Positions 1 through 6,460 of a stretch of DNA of 9,790 nt are shown piece by piece (the first letter of the stretch is position 1; the number at the start of each line of letters is the position of its first letter). The DNA lies in assembly GCA_030682505.1 (NCBI GenBank), contig JAUXOH010000090.1:1-9790 (forward strand). The letters run 5' to 3'. The position numbers were made by a program, and so were the translations under genes. The notes under the pieces are model-generated. The model was not told the DNA's origin and searched no databases. It saw only the letters and a list, made by a program, of their open reading frames with translations. The stretch comes from Candidatus Didemnitutus sp. (lineage in GTDB: Bacteria; Verrucomicrobiota; Verrucomicrobiia; Opitutales; Opitutaceae).

Positions 1-1
1 A

Positions 2-1066
2 ACGGTGATGGGGTGTGCCCTGATCGCACGTGCCCGCACCTCCGCACTTGTATTGGTTCACCGGGCGGTGCTGCTCGATCAATGGAGGGAGACGGCCATG
101 CAGTTCCTCGGATTGAAACGAAAGGAGATCGGCGTCTGGCGTGGTCGATCCCCGAGACTAACCCGGCGCCTGGACATAGCTATGCTGCCATCGCTGAGCC
201 GCGCGGAGGATATGGCGGCGGTGTTGGCCGGATATGGAATCGTGATCGTCGATGAATGTCATCACGTGCCGGCGGCCTCGTTTGAGGCCGTGCTGAAAGC
301 GTGCCCCAGTCGGCGGGTCTATGGCCTCACGGCTACACCTAAACGCAAGGACAAGCTGGAGAAACTGCTCTTCGCCCAATGCGGACCGATCCGGCACACC
401 ATTGCCAATGCCCCGACCGAGGAAGTCCGGGTCGTGAGGGTTCGGCGCACCACACTGGCTCTGCCGCCCGATGGCGGGAAGCGACCGCCGATTCACCTGG
501 TTTGGGAGGCGTTGGTGCGGGATGAGGGGCGGATCGCCGTGATCGTCGCCGATCTCCTGTCGTGCGTTACGACCGGGCGTTCACCGCTCGTGTTGGCCGA
601 CCGTAAAGTTTATCTGGACCGTTTGGCGGAGGCTTTTGCGGTACAGGCGGCAGGCATCGAGTGTTATCGACTGGACGGCACCATGGGCAAAAAGGCCCGG
701 CGAGACGTGCTACGCCAGATCGCGGAGCACTATGATGACGGAAAGCCGTTCGTGCTTTTTGCGACGGCATCGCTGATCGGCGAGGGATTCGATCTGCCGC
801 GTCTAGATACCCTGGTTCTGTCGATGCCGCTTTCGTTCAAAGGCCGGCTGATTCAGTATGCCGGGCGGCTTCATCGGCAGCACGAGGACAAGGGAGATGC
901 CTTGATCTTTGATTACCTCGACGAAAGCCAAGCGATCACGAACGCGATGTTCCGCCGACGCCTGGCGGGCTACAAGGAATTGGGATACCTCATCGAAATG
1001 CCACATGAGAGCGACCCAACTTGGTTCGGAAAAGAACCGCTCCAAATTGAAGATGCGGGTTCGTGA
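2..1066 (+). CDS. Superfamily 2 DNA/RNA helicase, TOTE-type (5' end cut by window)
   Basis: NTP-dependent helicase module, C-terminal part only. The frame is open to the left edge. Its first codon (Thr) followed by VMGCALIA fits the end of a GxGKT Walker A motif, so the GxGK and everything before it lie outside. Counting from the GTG at 5, the SF2 motifs follow in order: Ia-like LVLVHR (15-20), motif II DECH (83-86), motif III LTATP (108-112), motif IV LVLADR (195-200), motif V ATASLIGEGFD (253-263), motif VI QYAGRLHR (284-291). The stretch FAQCGPIRH (123-131), the spacing and the GYKELGY tail match, from memory, the helicase half of TOTE conflict-system primase-helicases. No nuclease domain follows; the protein stops soon after the helicase fold. 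Sampled lines are less GC-rich than the genes to the right. The helicase assignment is firm; the TOTE subtype is recognition without a search. A type III or phage helicase subunit is the alternative. Confidence 0.88.
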   Translation, partial: TVMGCALIARARTSALVLVHRAVLLDQWRETAMQFLGLKRKEIGVWRGRSPRLTRRLDIAMLPSLSRAEDMAAVLAGYGIVIVDECHHVPAASFEAVLKACPSRRVYGLTATPKRKDKLEKLLFAQCGPIRHTIANAPTEEVRVVRVRRTTLALPPDGGKRPPIHLVWEALVRDEGRIAVIVADLLSCVTTGRSPLVLADRKVYLDRLAEAFAVQAAGIECYRLDGTMGKKARRDVLRQIAEHYDDGKPFVLFATASLIGEGFDLPRLDTLVLSMPLSFKGRLIQYAGRLHRQHEDKGDALIFDYLDESQAITNAMFRRRLAGYKELGYLIEMPHESDPTWFGKEPLQIEDAGS

Positions 1067-1166
1067 GCAGTGCATGTTCCAAGCGCACTACTCGATTTTG
1101 AAAATCATTTCGCGAGAACAGGAAAACTGCACGTGAACTCACCGCCTTGCGTCTAGGTTCTCACTC

Positions 1167-1199
1167 AAGCCCCCAACGGGGTGCGCATGGCTTTTGTTA
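1167..1199 (+). terminator. Weak candidate terminator after the helicase gene
   Basis: AAGCC (1167-1171) can pair with GGCTT (1189-1193). A small CCC/GGG pairing sits inside, and a T-rich stretch follows (TTTTGTTATTT to about 1201). It lies 100 bases after the helicase stop and ends before the oppositely oriented tRNA-Glu. The stem is short with a bulky loop, so this is tentative. Confidence 0.25.
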
Positions 1200-1221
1200 T
1201 TTACTCAGCCTCAACAATATG

Positions 1222-1299
1222 TGGCGTCCCCACGGGGATTCGAACCCCGGTTCTTACCGTGAAAGGGTAGTGTCCTGGACCAGGCTAGACGATAGGGAC
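1222..1299 (-). tRNA. tRNA-Glu (anticodon UUC)
   Basis: Reading the minus strand, a full cloverleaf of 78 nt including an encoded CCA can be drawn. The acceptor GTCCCTA pairs with TGGGGAC (one G-U). The D stem is GTCT/GGAC with an 11-nt loop containing GG. The anticodon loop CTTTCAC places TTC at 34-36. The variable loop is GAAC, and the T arm is CGGGG-TTCGAAT-CCCCG. The discriminator is G73. The anticodon stem CTACC/GGTAA has four pairs and a C27-A43 mismatch. The sequence resembles bacterial tRNA-Glu closely. Its 3' end faces the helicase gene. Confidence 0.96.
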
Positions 1300-1317
1300 G
1301 CAAAAAACAGAAGGGCG

Positions 1318-1345
1318 AACCTACGGCGCGGGCAGGCTCGCGCAA
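1318..1345 (-). promoter_or_regulatory. Possible promoter of tRNA-Glu
   Basis: On the minus strand a TTGCGC (-35-like, 1345-1340) is followed after 16 bases by TAGGTT (-10-like, 1323-1318). This ends 18 bases before tRNA position 1, leaving a leader of roughly ten bases. The -10 matches the consensus at only three positions, so the call rests mainly on location. Confidence 0.25.
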
Positions 1346-1422
1346 GAATTTTTTCCCTTCGCTCGCGGAACATGGCGAAAGACCGAAAAAGTAACGACTA
1401 ACGCACAAAATCCCTTTGTCCT

Positions 1423-1441
1423 TCGGCCCGAATTGGGCCGA
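1423..1441. repeat. Perfect 7-bp inverted repeat at the purC start
   Basis: TCGGCCC and GGGCCGA flank a GAATT spacer. The repeat lies just before the ATG candidates of purC (1443 and 1452) and within the coding part if the TTG at 1416 were used. In RNA it would form a GC-rich stem with a 5-nt loop next to the initiation site. An operator or a leader hairpin is possible; nothing in the sequence decides between them. Confidence 0.4.
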
Positions 1442-1451
1442 GATGACGGTC

Positions 1452-2363
1452 ATGAGGTTCGCCGAGCTCGTTGCCGCACTCCCCCAGCACGCCGTTACGT
1501 CTTTCGGCGACCTGCCCTTTACCAAGGTGGGTTCGGGCAAGGTCCGCGAGATCTTTGACCTCGGCGACGCCCTGCTCCTGGTCGCCTCCGACCGGCTGTC
1601 GGCCTTCGACGTGATCTTGCCCGACGGGATTCCCGGCAAGGGGGCGATTCTCACGCAAATGAGTCTGTGGTGGTTTCGGCAGACCGAGCACCTCATCCCC
1701 AATCATCTCCTGCCCGACCAGCAACGGGAGTTCGCCCGCCGCGGCATCGCGAGCCGCGACCTGCAATTGCGCAGCATGATTGTGCGCAAGCTCCAGCCCC
1801 TCCCCATCGAGTGTGTGGCACGCGGCTACTTGATCGGCAGCGGCTGGAGTTCCTATCAGGCCACCGGCGAGGTTTCGGGAATCAAGCTCCCGACGGGCCT
1901 GCGGCAGGCCGACAAGCTACCCACCCCGATTTTCACCCCCACGACCAAGGCGCCGAAGGGCCGGCACGACGAAGCGATCAACGATGCCCAGGGCGAGGCG
2001 GCGATCGGCGCGGAGCTCTACGCCCAGGTGAAGACGACCAGCCTCGCGCTCTATCAATTTGGCTGCACGCAGGCGCGGCAGGCGGGCATGATCCTGGCGG
2101 ATTCGAAATTTGAATTTGGCACCGACGCGGCGGGCAACCTCATCCTGATCGACGAGCTGCTCACGCCGGATTCCTCACGCTACTGGCCGGCCGAGGGCTA
2201 CGCGCCCGGCAGTTCGCCGCCGAGCTACGACAAGCAGTTCGTCCGCGACCACCTGCTCGCGCAGAACTGGAATCAGCAGGCGCCCGCCCCGCGCATTCCC
2301 GCCGAGATCATCCAACGCACGCAGGAAAAATACCTCGCGGCGTTGAAGAATCTGCTGGGCTGA
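1452..2363 (+). CDS. purC: Phosphoribosylaminoimidazole-succinocarboxamide (SAICAR) synthase
   Basis: Cytosolic enzyme of de novo purine synthesis that joins aspartate to CAIR using ATP, giving SAICAR. From the chosen start (303 aa) the family motifs are: GSGKVREIFD (27-36, ATP-binding region), SDRLSAFD (47-54), the signature PIECVARGYLIGSG (118-131), FTPTTKA (161-167), the second signature ADSKFEFG (216-223) and DELLTPDSSRYW (234-245). The length fits the longer form of about 300 aa, like yeast Ade1, rather than the roughly 237-aa E. coli form. ATG 1452 is preferred because a GAG lies 9 bases upstream; ATG 1443 and TTG 1416 are in frame and cannot be excluded. No other purine gene adjoins it. 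It converges on the glycosyltransferase gene with 19 bases between the stops, holding a GGGCGCCC palindrome but no clear terminator. Confidence 0.97.
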   Translation: MRFAELVAALPQHAVTSFGDLPFTKVGSGKVREIFDLGDALLLVASDRLSAFDVILPDGIPGKGAILTQMSLWWFRQTEHLIPNHLLPDQQREFARRGIASRDLQLRSMIVRKLQPLPIECVARGYLIGSGWSSYQATGEVSGIKLPTGLRQADKLPTPIFTPTTKAPKGRHDEAINDAQGEAAIGAELYAQVKTTSLALYQFGCTQARQAGMILADSKFEFGTDAAGNLILIDELLTPDSSRYWPAEGYAPGSSPPSYDKQFVRDHLLAQNWNQQAPAPRIPAEIIQRTQEKYLAALKNLLG

Positions 2364-2382
2364 GGGCGCCCGGTCGGTCGCG

Positions 2383-3534
2383 CTACAGGCGGTTGGCCTT
2401 CAGGTCGCGCAGCGGGTAGTGTGTGCCGCGCCAGACGATGCCGCGCTGCCAGTGCGTCACGACCATCGAGCGCAACAGGATGTAATCCAGCACGACCAGG
2501 CCGACAGGAAAAAACAGCCCGTGCCACCACCGGCCGCCGTCGAAGCGCGTGTTGTCGACCGCGACGAGGAATTGCAGCGCCACGGCGGCCGCATAACCGG
2601 CCCACGCCGGCCCGGTCGCGACGAAGAGAGCCACGATCGGCCAAAGGAAGAAAACCGCGTGCGCCGCCACCCCGCCGAGGATCATCCACGCGCGGTAGTC
2701 GACGCCGGCGTAGGCGTTCTTCGTCAGGCCGCGCACGAGTTCGGGCACGCTGGCATACCACGCGACGGAGATCACCCCGGCGCCGAGCGCGAATTCACTG
2801 CGGCCTCCGGATTTCATCAGTTTGCCCAACTTGATGTCGTCATCGGGCCGCAGGCGCAGCGGGGCGTGGCCGCCGAGCCGCCGGTAGGTGGCGGTGCGCA
2901 CGAGGTTGAAGGCGCCCACGCCGCCGTGCGCCGCGCTGCGGGGGTCGGGAATCCGCCAGGGGCGCAGGAACAGGGCGAAGATCAGGCTGAACGCACCGAC
3001 GCAGACGCCGAGCAACGCGCCCCGTTCGTGCAATTGGGGCACCGCGGAAAGGTGGTCGAGGCGTTGCGCTTCGGCGTGGGCGATGGCGAGTCGCAGCGCG
3101 TCGGGCCGGAAATGAATGTCGGCGTCGGTGAAGAGAATCCATGTCCCGGTGGCGCGGTTGGCGCCGTGGTGCAGCGCGTGGTTCTTGCCGAGCCAGCCCG
3201 GTGGCAACGTCGGCACGTGCTCGACGTGCAGGCGCGGCTCGCTTGTGGCGAGCGCATCGAGTTGCTCTCCGGTGTCGTCTTCGGAGCGATCATTGACCGC
3301 GATGACTTCGAGGTCCGGATAATCGAGCGCCAGCATGGTCGGCACGGCGGCACCGATCGTGGCGCCTTCGTTACGCGCGGCGAAGACCAGCGAAACGCGC
3401 GGCCACGGCGATGGGGGCGAAGCAGGGGGGCGGCCGCCGAGGCGGTGCAGCCGGCGATTGCCGCGCATCACCTCGGCGGCCGCGCCCAGCCAGAGAATCA
3501 GGGTGAGGACGGCGAGGGCGAGAGGCAGGGACAT
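2383..3534 (-). CDS. Membrane-anchored family 2 glycosyltransferase (HpnB/CrtQ-like)
   Basis: Predicted to transfer a sugar from a nucleotide-sugar donor to a lipid or other membrane-associated acceptor, with the active site on the cytoplasmic face. The 383-aa protein starts with one hydrophobic helix (about 3-21). A GT-A domain follows: VSLVFAARNE (47-56), IAVNDRS (78-84), PGWLGKNHA (112-120), the metal-binding TDAD (136-139) and a catalytic-acid region RPDDDIKLG (229-237). Two or three hydrophobic segments close the protein (about 284-308, 311-327, 340-360). This layout and the GWLGKNHA and TDAD motifs match GT2 proteins annotated as HpnB-like or carotenoid glycosyltransferases. No hopanoid or carotenoid genes are nearby, so the substrate is unknown. 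It lies 67 bases downstream of the CBS-domain gene on the same strand, possibly one operon. No good ribosome binding site is seen. Confidence 0.9.
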   Translation of the reverse strand: MSLPLALAVLTLILWLGAAAEVMRGNRRLHRLGGRPPASPPSPWPRVSLVFAARNEGATIGAAVPTMLALDYPDLEVIAVNDRSEDDTGEQLDALATSEPRLHVEHVPTLPPGWLGKNHALHHGANRATGTWILFTDADIHFRPDALRLAIAHAEAQRLDHLSAVPQLHERGALLGVCVGAFSLIFALFLRPWRIPDPRSAAHGGVGAFNLVRTATYRRLGGHAPLRLRPDDDIKLGKLMKSGGRSEFALGAGVISVAWYASVPELVRGLTKNAYAGVDYRAWMILGGVAAHAVFFLWPIVALFVATGPAWAGYAAAVALQFLVAVDNTRFDGGRWWHGLFFPVGLVVLDYILLRSMVVTHWQRGIVWRGTHYPLRDLKANRL

Positions 3535-3593
3535 GGGCGAGCCGTGGTTTAGCTCGAAGGATCAGGCGCGCACGGGAACCGAAATTCAGCCGG

Positions 3594-3618
3594 ACAAAAA
3601 ATCAGGCTGATTCTTTGT
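3594..3618 (-). terminator. Long AT-rich hairpin overlapping a stop codon
   Basis: On the minus strand ACAAAGAATCA and TGATTTTTTGT form 11 continuous pairs (one G-U) around a GCC loop. The left arm encodes the end of the CBS-domain protein and the TGA stop begins the right arm. A six-T run sits inside the right arm rather than after it. It could act as a weak terminator or attenuator, or as a 3'-end stabilising or processing element between this gene and the glycosyltransferase gene. The role is inferred; the pairing is seen directly. Confidence 0.4.
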
Positions 3619-4936
3619 GGGCGCTGGGTGTTTCGGCCGGGGCGCGGGCCAAGAGCACCTTGTCGACGCGATGGCGGTCCATGTCCACGACCTCGAAGCG
3701 CCAGCCGTTCCAATCGAAATAATCTCCCGCGGCGGGGATGCGGCCGAATTGCGTCACAATGAAGCCGCCCAAGGTCTGGAATTCCGCCTGACCTTCGCCC
3801 GGCAGGGTCTTCGTCTTGAGCAATTGCTTCACTTCACCGATGGCGAGGGTGGCATCGATCAACCACGAACCGTCTGCGCGGACCTTCGCTTCCGGTTGCG
3901 CGCGGCGCTGTTGATCGGGCAGGTCGCCCACGATGGCTTCGAGCACGTCGATGAGCGTCACCATGCCCTGGATGCCGCCGAATTCATCGGCGACGAGCGC
4001 GGTGTGTTTGCCGGTCTTCTTGAATTGCTCGAGCACCTGCGTGGCCGTGGCCCGCTCGGACACCATTGCGGCGGGCGTGACGAGATTGCGCAGACTGGTG
4101 GGCAAACCGAAGGCGGCGTGCGCCCAGAGTGCCTTGATGTGAATCATCCCCAGAATATTGTCGCGGTGCTTCTGGCAGACCGGGAAATGCGAGTGACCGC
4201 TGGCGACGATCTTGCGCCAGTTGACCTCGTCGGGATCCTCGACGTTGAGCCAGACCATCTTGGGGCGCGGAGTCATCAGCGAGGTGATCGGGCAACGATC
4301 GAGCGCCATGACGCCTTCAACCATCGCCTTTTCGTCCTTGTGAAAGACCCCGGCATGCAGGCCCTGGTCGATGAGGGTGGCGACCTCTTCGTCCGAGATG
4401 ACAACCCGGGGTTGCGCGCGGGCACCGAGGACCTTGGTGACGGCTTCGGTGCAGAGGGTGACCAGCCACATGAAGGGCTTCGTAACCTTGCCGAAGTAAT
4501 GGATCGGCCGGGCCAAGGCGACAGCCCACCGCTCGGGATTGGCCAAGGCGAGCCGCTTGGGCACCAACTCACCCAAGACAATGGTGAAAAAAGTGATACA
4601 GAGAATAATCGACGCGAAGCTGATGGTGGCGGCGAAGTCGGCCACGGCGGGAAGATGCAACAACAACCACCCGTTGAGATGCCCGGCGACCACGGCGCCA
4701 GAATACGCCCCGGCCGAGATACCGCTCAGCGTCACTCCAAATTGAACCGTCGACAGAAAGGAATTGGGGTTTTCGGCATGCTCCAAGGCAAGCCGGGCGC
4801 GCGCGTTGCCGTGGTCGGCGAGGGTTTTCAGCCGCGATTTTCTCGAAGAAATGAGCGCGGTCTCCGCCAAGGCGAAGAGGCCATTAATCGTCAACAGGCA
4901 GGCAATGACGAGTAGCTCGATGGTCACTAAGGGCAT
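3602..4936 (-). CDS. CNNM/HlyC-CorC family membrane protein with CBS pair
   Basis: Integral membrane protein of the family often named hemolysin or CorC-like; relatives such as CorC/CorB and eukaryotic CNNM are linked to Mg2+/Co2+ efflux or magnesium homeostasis. The 444 aa show the standard order. An N-terminal DUF21 (CNNM) transmembrane domain covers about 1-190, with an FALAETAL motif in helix 1 (21-28), STVQFGVTL (62-70) and LGELVPKRLAL (121-131). A CBS pair follows (about 215-340), opening with the characteristic LMTPRPKM (220-227) and containing VADEFGGIQGMVTLID (315-330). The CorC_HlyC domain ends it (about 353-432), with GEGQAEFQTLGGF (380-392). The length is normal and no truncation is seen. 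It is transcribed divergently from the symporter and sits upstream of the glycosyltransferase gene. The start ATG at 4936 has no clear ribosome binding site but is positioned exactly before the first helix. Confidence 0.95.
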   Translation of the reverse strand: MPLVTIELLVIACLLTINGLFALAETALISSRKSRLKTLADHGNARARLALEHAENPNSFLSTVQFGVTLSGISAGAYSGAVVAGHLNGWLLLHLPAVADFAATISFASIILCITFFTIVLGELVPKRLALANPERWAVALARPIHYFGKVTKPFMWLVTLCTEAVTKVLGARAQPRVVISDEEVATLIDQGLHAGVFHKDEKAMVEGVMALDRCPITSLMTPRPKMVWLNVEDPDEVNWRKIVASGHSHFPVCQKHRDNILGMIHIKALWAHAAFGLPTSLRNLVTPAAMVSERATATQVLEQFKKTGKHTALVADEFGGIQGMVTLIDVLEAIVGDLPDQQRRAQPEAKVRADGSWLIDATLAIGEVKQLLKTKTLPGEGQAEFQTLGGFIVTQFGRIPAAGDYFDWNGWRFEVVDMDRHRVDKVLLARAPAETPSAHKESA

Positions 4937-4970
4937 GGAACGAGGGACTCTACCGCCTGACCGGTTCCTC

Positions 4971-5008
4971 GCAAATCAATTGGCCGCTTTGGGCCAACCG
5001 CGATTTGC
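4971..5008. repeat. Nested inverted repeats in the divergent intergenic region
   Basis: GCAAATC (4971-4977) and GATTTGC (5002-5008) form the outer arms, and TTGGCC (4980-4985) and GGCCAA (4992-4997) the inner arms, with a 6-base centre. Both pairs are perfect, giving 13 bp in 38 bases with a small asymmetric internal loop. The element is in the 192-base gap between the CBS-domain gene (start 34 bases to the left) and the symporter (start about 120 bases to the right). It could be a binding site for a dimeric regulator or an RNA leader hairpin of either gene. No convincing promoter boxes were found in the rest of the gap. Confidence 0.5.
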
Positions 5009-5128
5009 AACCCAAGGATGGCGAGGGATTACTGCTAAATTACGTAGATGCCGCACTCCGGGGTTTCTCGCTCGCCACGCCTGCCCGCCGCTCTAGGGTC
5101 TCGCGTCGAGCTTTACCTTTACCCCAAC

Positions 5129-6460
5129 ATGGCTTCTTCCGACCCCCAATTGGCCAACCGCATCTTGCGCGGCCTCGTGATCGGCTTAATCGCCGGCATT
5201 GTCACCCTCGGCGTCGGCCAGATCTGGCCCGACGCGCTGACCTTCATGCAGAAGGTCTCGACCCAGGTCTTCGACCCGATCGGCCAGGTGTTCCTGCGCC
5301 TGCTCTTTTTCGTCATCATTCCGATCGTCTTCGCTTCGCTGGCCTCGGGCGTCCTGCAATTGGGCCAGCCCGAGAAACTGGGCCCGCTGGCGGGCCGCAC
5401 CTTTGCCCTCTTCTTTCTCAACATGGCGGTGGGGGTCGCGCTTGGCTTGATCGTGATGAACGTCGTGCAGCCCGGTCGGTTCATCGACGAGGCCACCACC
5501 AAGGTGCTGATGGCGAGCTACGGCGGCGCGGCCGAGGCGGCCGTGGCGAACCAAACCCAGGCCCAGGCGGGGCTCTCGGTGATGACCTTGGTAGAGATGT
5601 TCATGCCCCGGAATCTTTTTGGGGCCTTTGTCGGCCAGAGCCGCAACTCGATCGGCGACGTGCTCCCGCTCATCCTCTTCGCAATCTTGGTGGGCGCCGC
5701 GGGCACGTCGATGGCGGTTGTCCGGCGCGAGAAACTGCTCGAAGCGCTCAACACCGTGAACGAGCTCATGACGGGCATCGTGCACTTCGCCCTGCGCCTC
5801 GCGCCCTACGCCGTCCCGGCGATGATCTACAGCGTCGTGGTGCGGGTCGGCATCGACATCGTCTTTGCCCTCGGGGTGTTCGTCATTTCCTGCGCCGGGG
5901 TGCTGATGCTGCACCTGTTCGGCACGATGTCGCTCTGGGTCAGGTTCTGGACCAAGCGCAAGCCGACGGAGTATTTTGCGCAGATCAAGGGCGTGCTGAT
6001 CACGGCGTTCTCGACCAGCTCGAGTGCGGCCACGCTGCCCGCCTCGCTCGAGTGCGCGCGCGACAAGCTGAAACTTTCCCCGAGCACCAGCGGCTTCGTG
6101 CTGCCGCTCGGGGCGACGATGAACATGAGCGGCACGGCGCTCTACGAGGGCTGCGTGGTGCTCTTCATCGCCCAAGTGTTCGGCGTGGACCTCGGGATTG
6201 GCCAGCAACTGACGCTGCTGCTGCTGGCGGTGCTCAGTGCGGTGGCGGTGGCGGCGATTCCGGGCGGTTCGCTGCCGCTGATCGCCGGCCTGCTCGCCAC
6301 CTTCGGGGTCGATCCTGCGGGCATCGGCATCATCCTCGGTATCGACCGCATTCTCGACATGTGCCGCACCGCGGTGAACGTCGGCTTTGACCTCACGACG
6401 GCGACGATCGTCGACGAATACGTCAGGAAGGGTGAGACAACGCCGGCGGATCCGGCTTGA
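5129..6460 (+). CDS. Glutamate/dicarboxylate:cation symporter (DAACS family)
   Basis: Inner-membrane transporter of the GltPh/GltP/DctA family, expected to import acidic amino acids or C4-dicarboxylates with cations. The 443 aa contain the family hallmarks: PIVFASLASG (65-74, TM2), hairpin 1 SSSAATLP (297-304), TM7 LPLGATMNMSGTALYE (325-340), hairpin 2 AIPGGSLPLI (376-385) and TM8 DRILDMCRTAVNV (406-418). TM8 keeps D410, R413, T414, N417 and D421, matching GltPh D394, R397, T398, N401 and D405, so an acidic substrate is likely. Oddities: the usual NMDGT is NMSGT, TM3 lacks the sodium-3 ligands, and the HP1 arginine is replaced by S297 while an arginine appears at 407. ATG 5129 is chosen because MASSDPQLANRILRG leads straight into TM1; an in-frame start at 5048 adds a 27-residue, non-family tail. 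Its 3' end overlaps the convergent small exported-protein gene by 38 bases. Confidence 0.95.
   Translation: MASSDPQLANRILRGLVIGLIAGIVTLGVGQIWPDALTFMQKVSTQVFDPIGQVFLRLLFFVIIPIVFASLASGVLQLGQPEKLGPLAGRTFALFFLNMAVGVALGLIVMNVVQPGRFIDEATTKVLMASYGGAAEAAVANQTQAQAGLSVMTLVEMFMPRNLFGAFVGQSRNSIGDVLPLILFAILVGAAGTSMAVVRREKLLEALNTVNELMTGIVHFALRLAPYAVPAMIYSVVVRVGIDIVFALGVFVISCAGVLMLHLFGTMSLWVRFWTKRKPTEYFAQIKGVLITAFSTSSSAATLPASLECARDKLKLSPSTSGFVLPLGATMNMSGTALYEGCVVLFIAQVFGVDLGIGQQLTLLLLAVLSAVAVAAIPGGSLPLIAGLLATFGVDPAGIGIILGIDRILDMCRTAVNVGFDLTTATIVDEYVRKGETTPADPA

Noticed and set aside
2419..3552. 377-codon plus-strand open frame opposite the glycosyltransferase
   Set aside because: GC-rich antisense shadow; the minus-strand frame carries all the GT2 motifs.
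3617..4915. 432-codon plus-strand open frame opposite the CBS-domain gene
   Set aside because: Antisense shadow without recognisable domains; the composition (many His, Asp, Gly, Arg) is typical of mirrored coding frames.
5048..5128. N-terminal extension of the symporter from an upstream in-frame start
   Set aside because: The 27 extra residues are Arg/Pro-rich and unlike the family; ATG 5129 begins directly before TM1.
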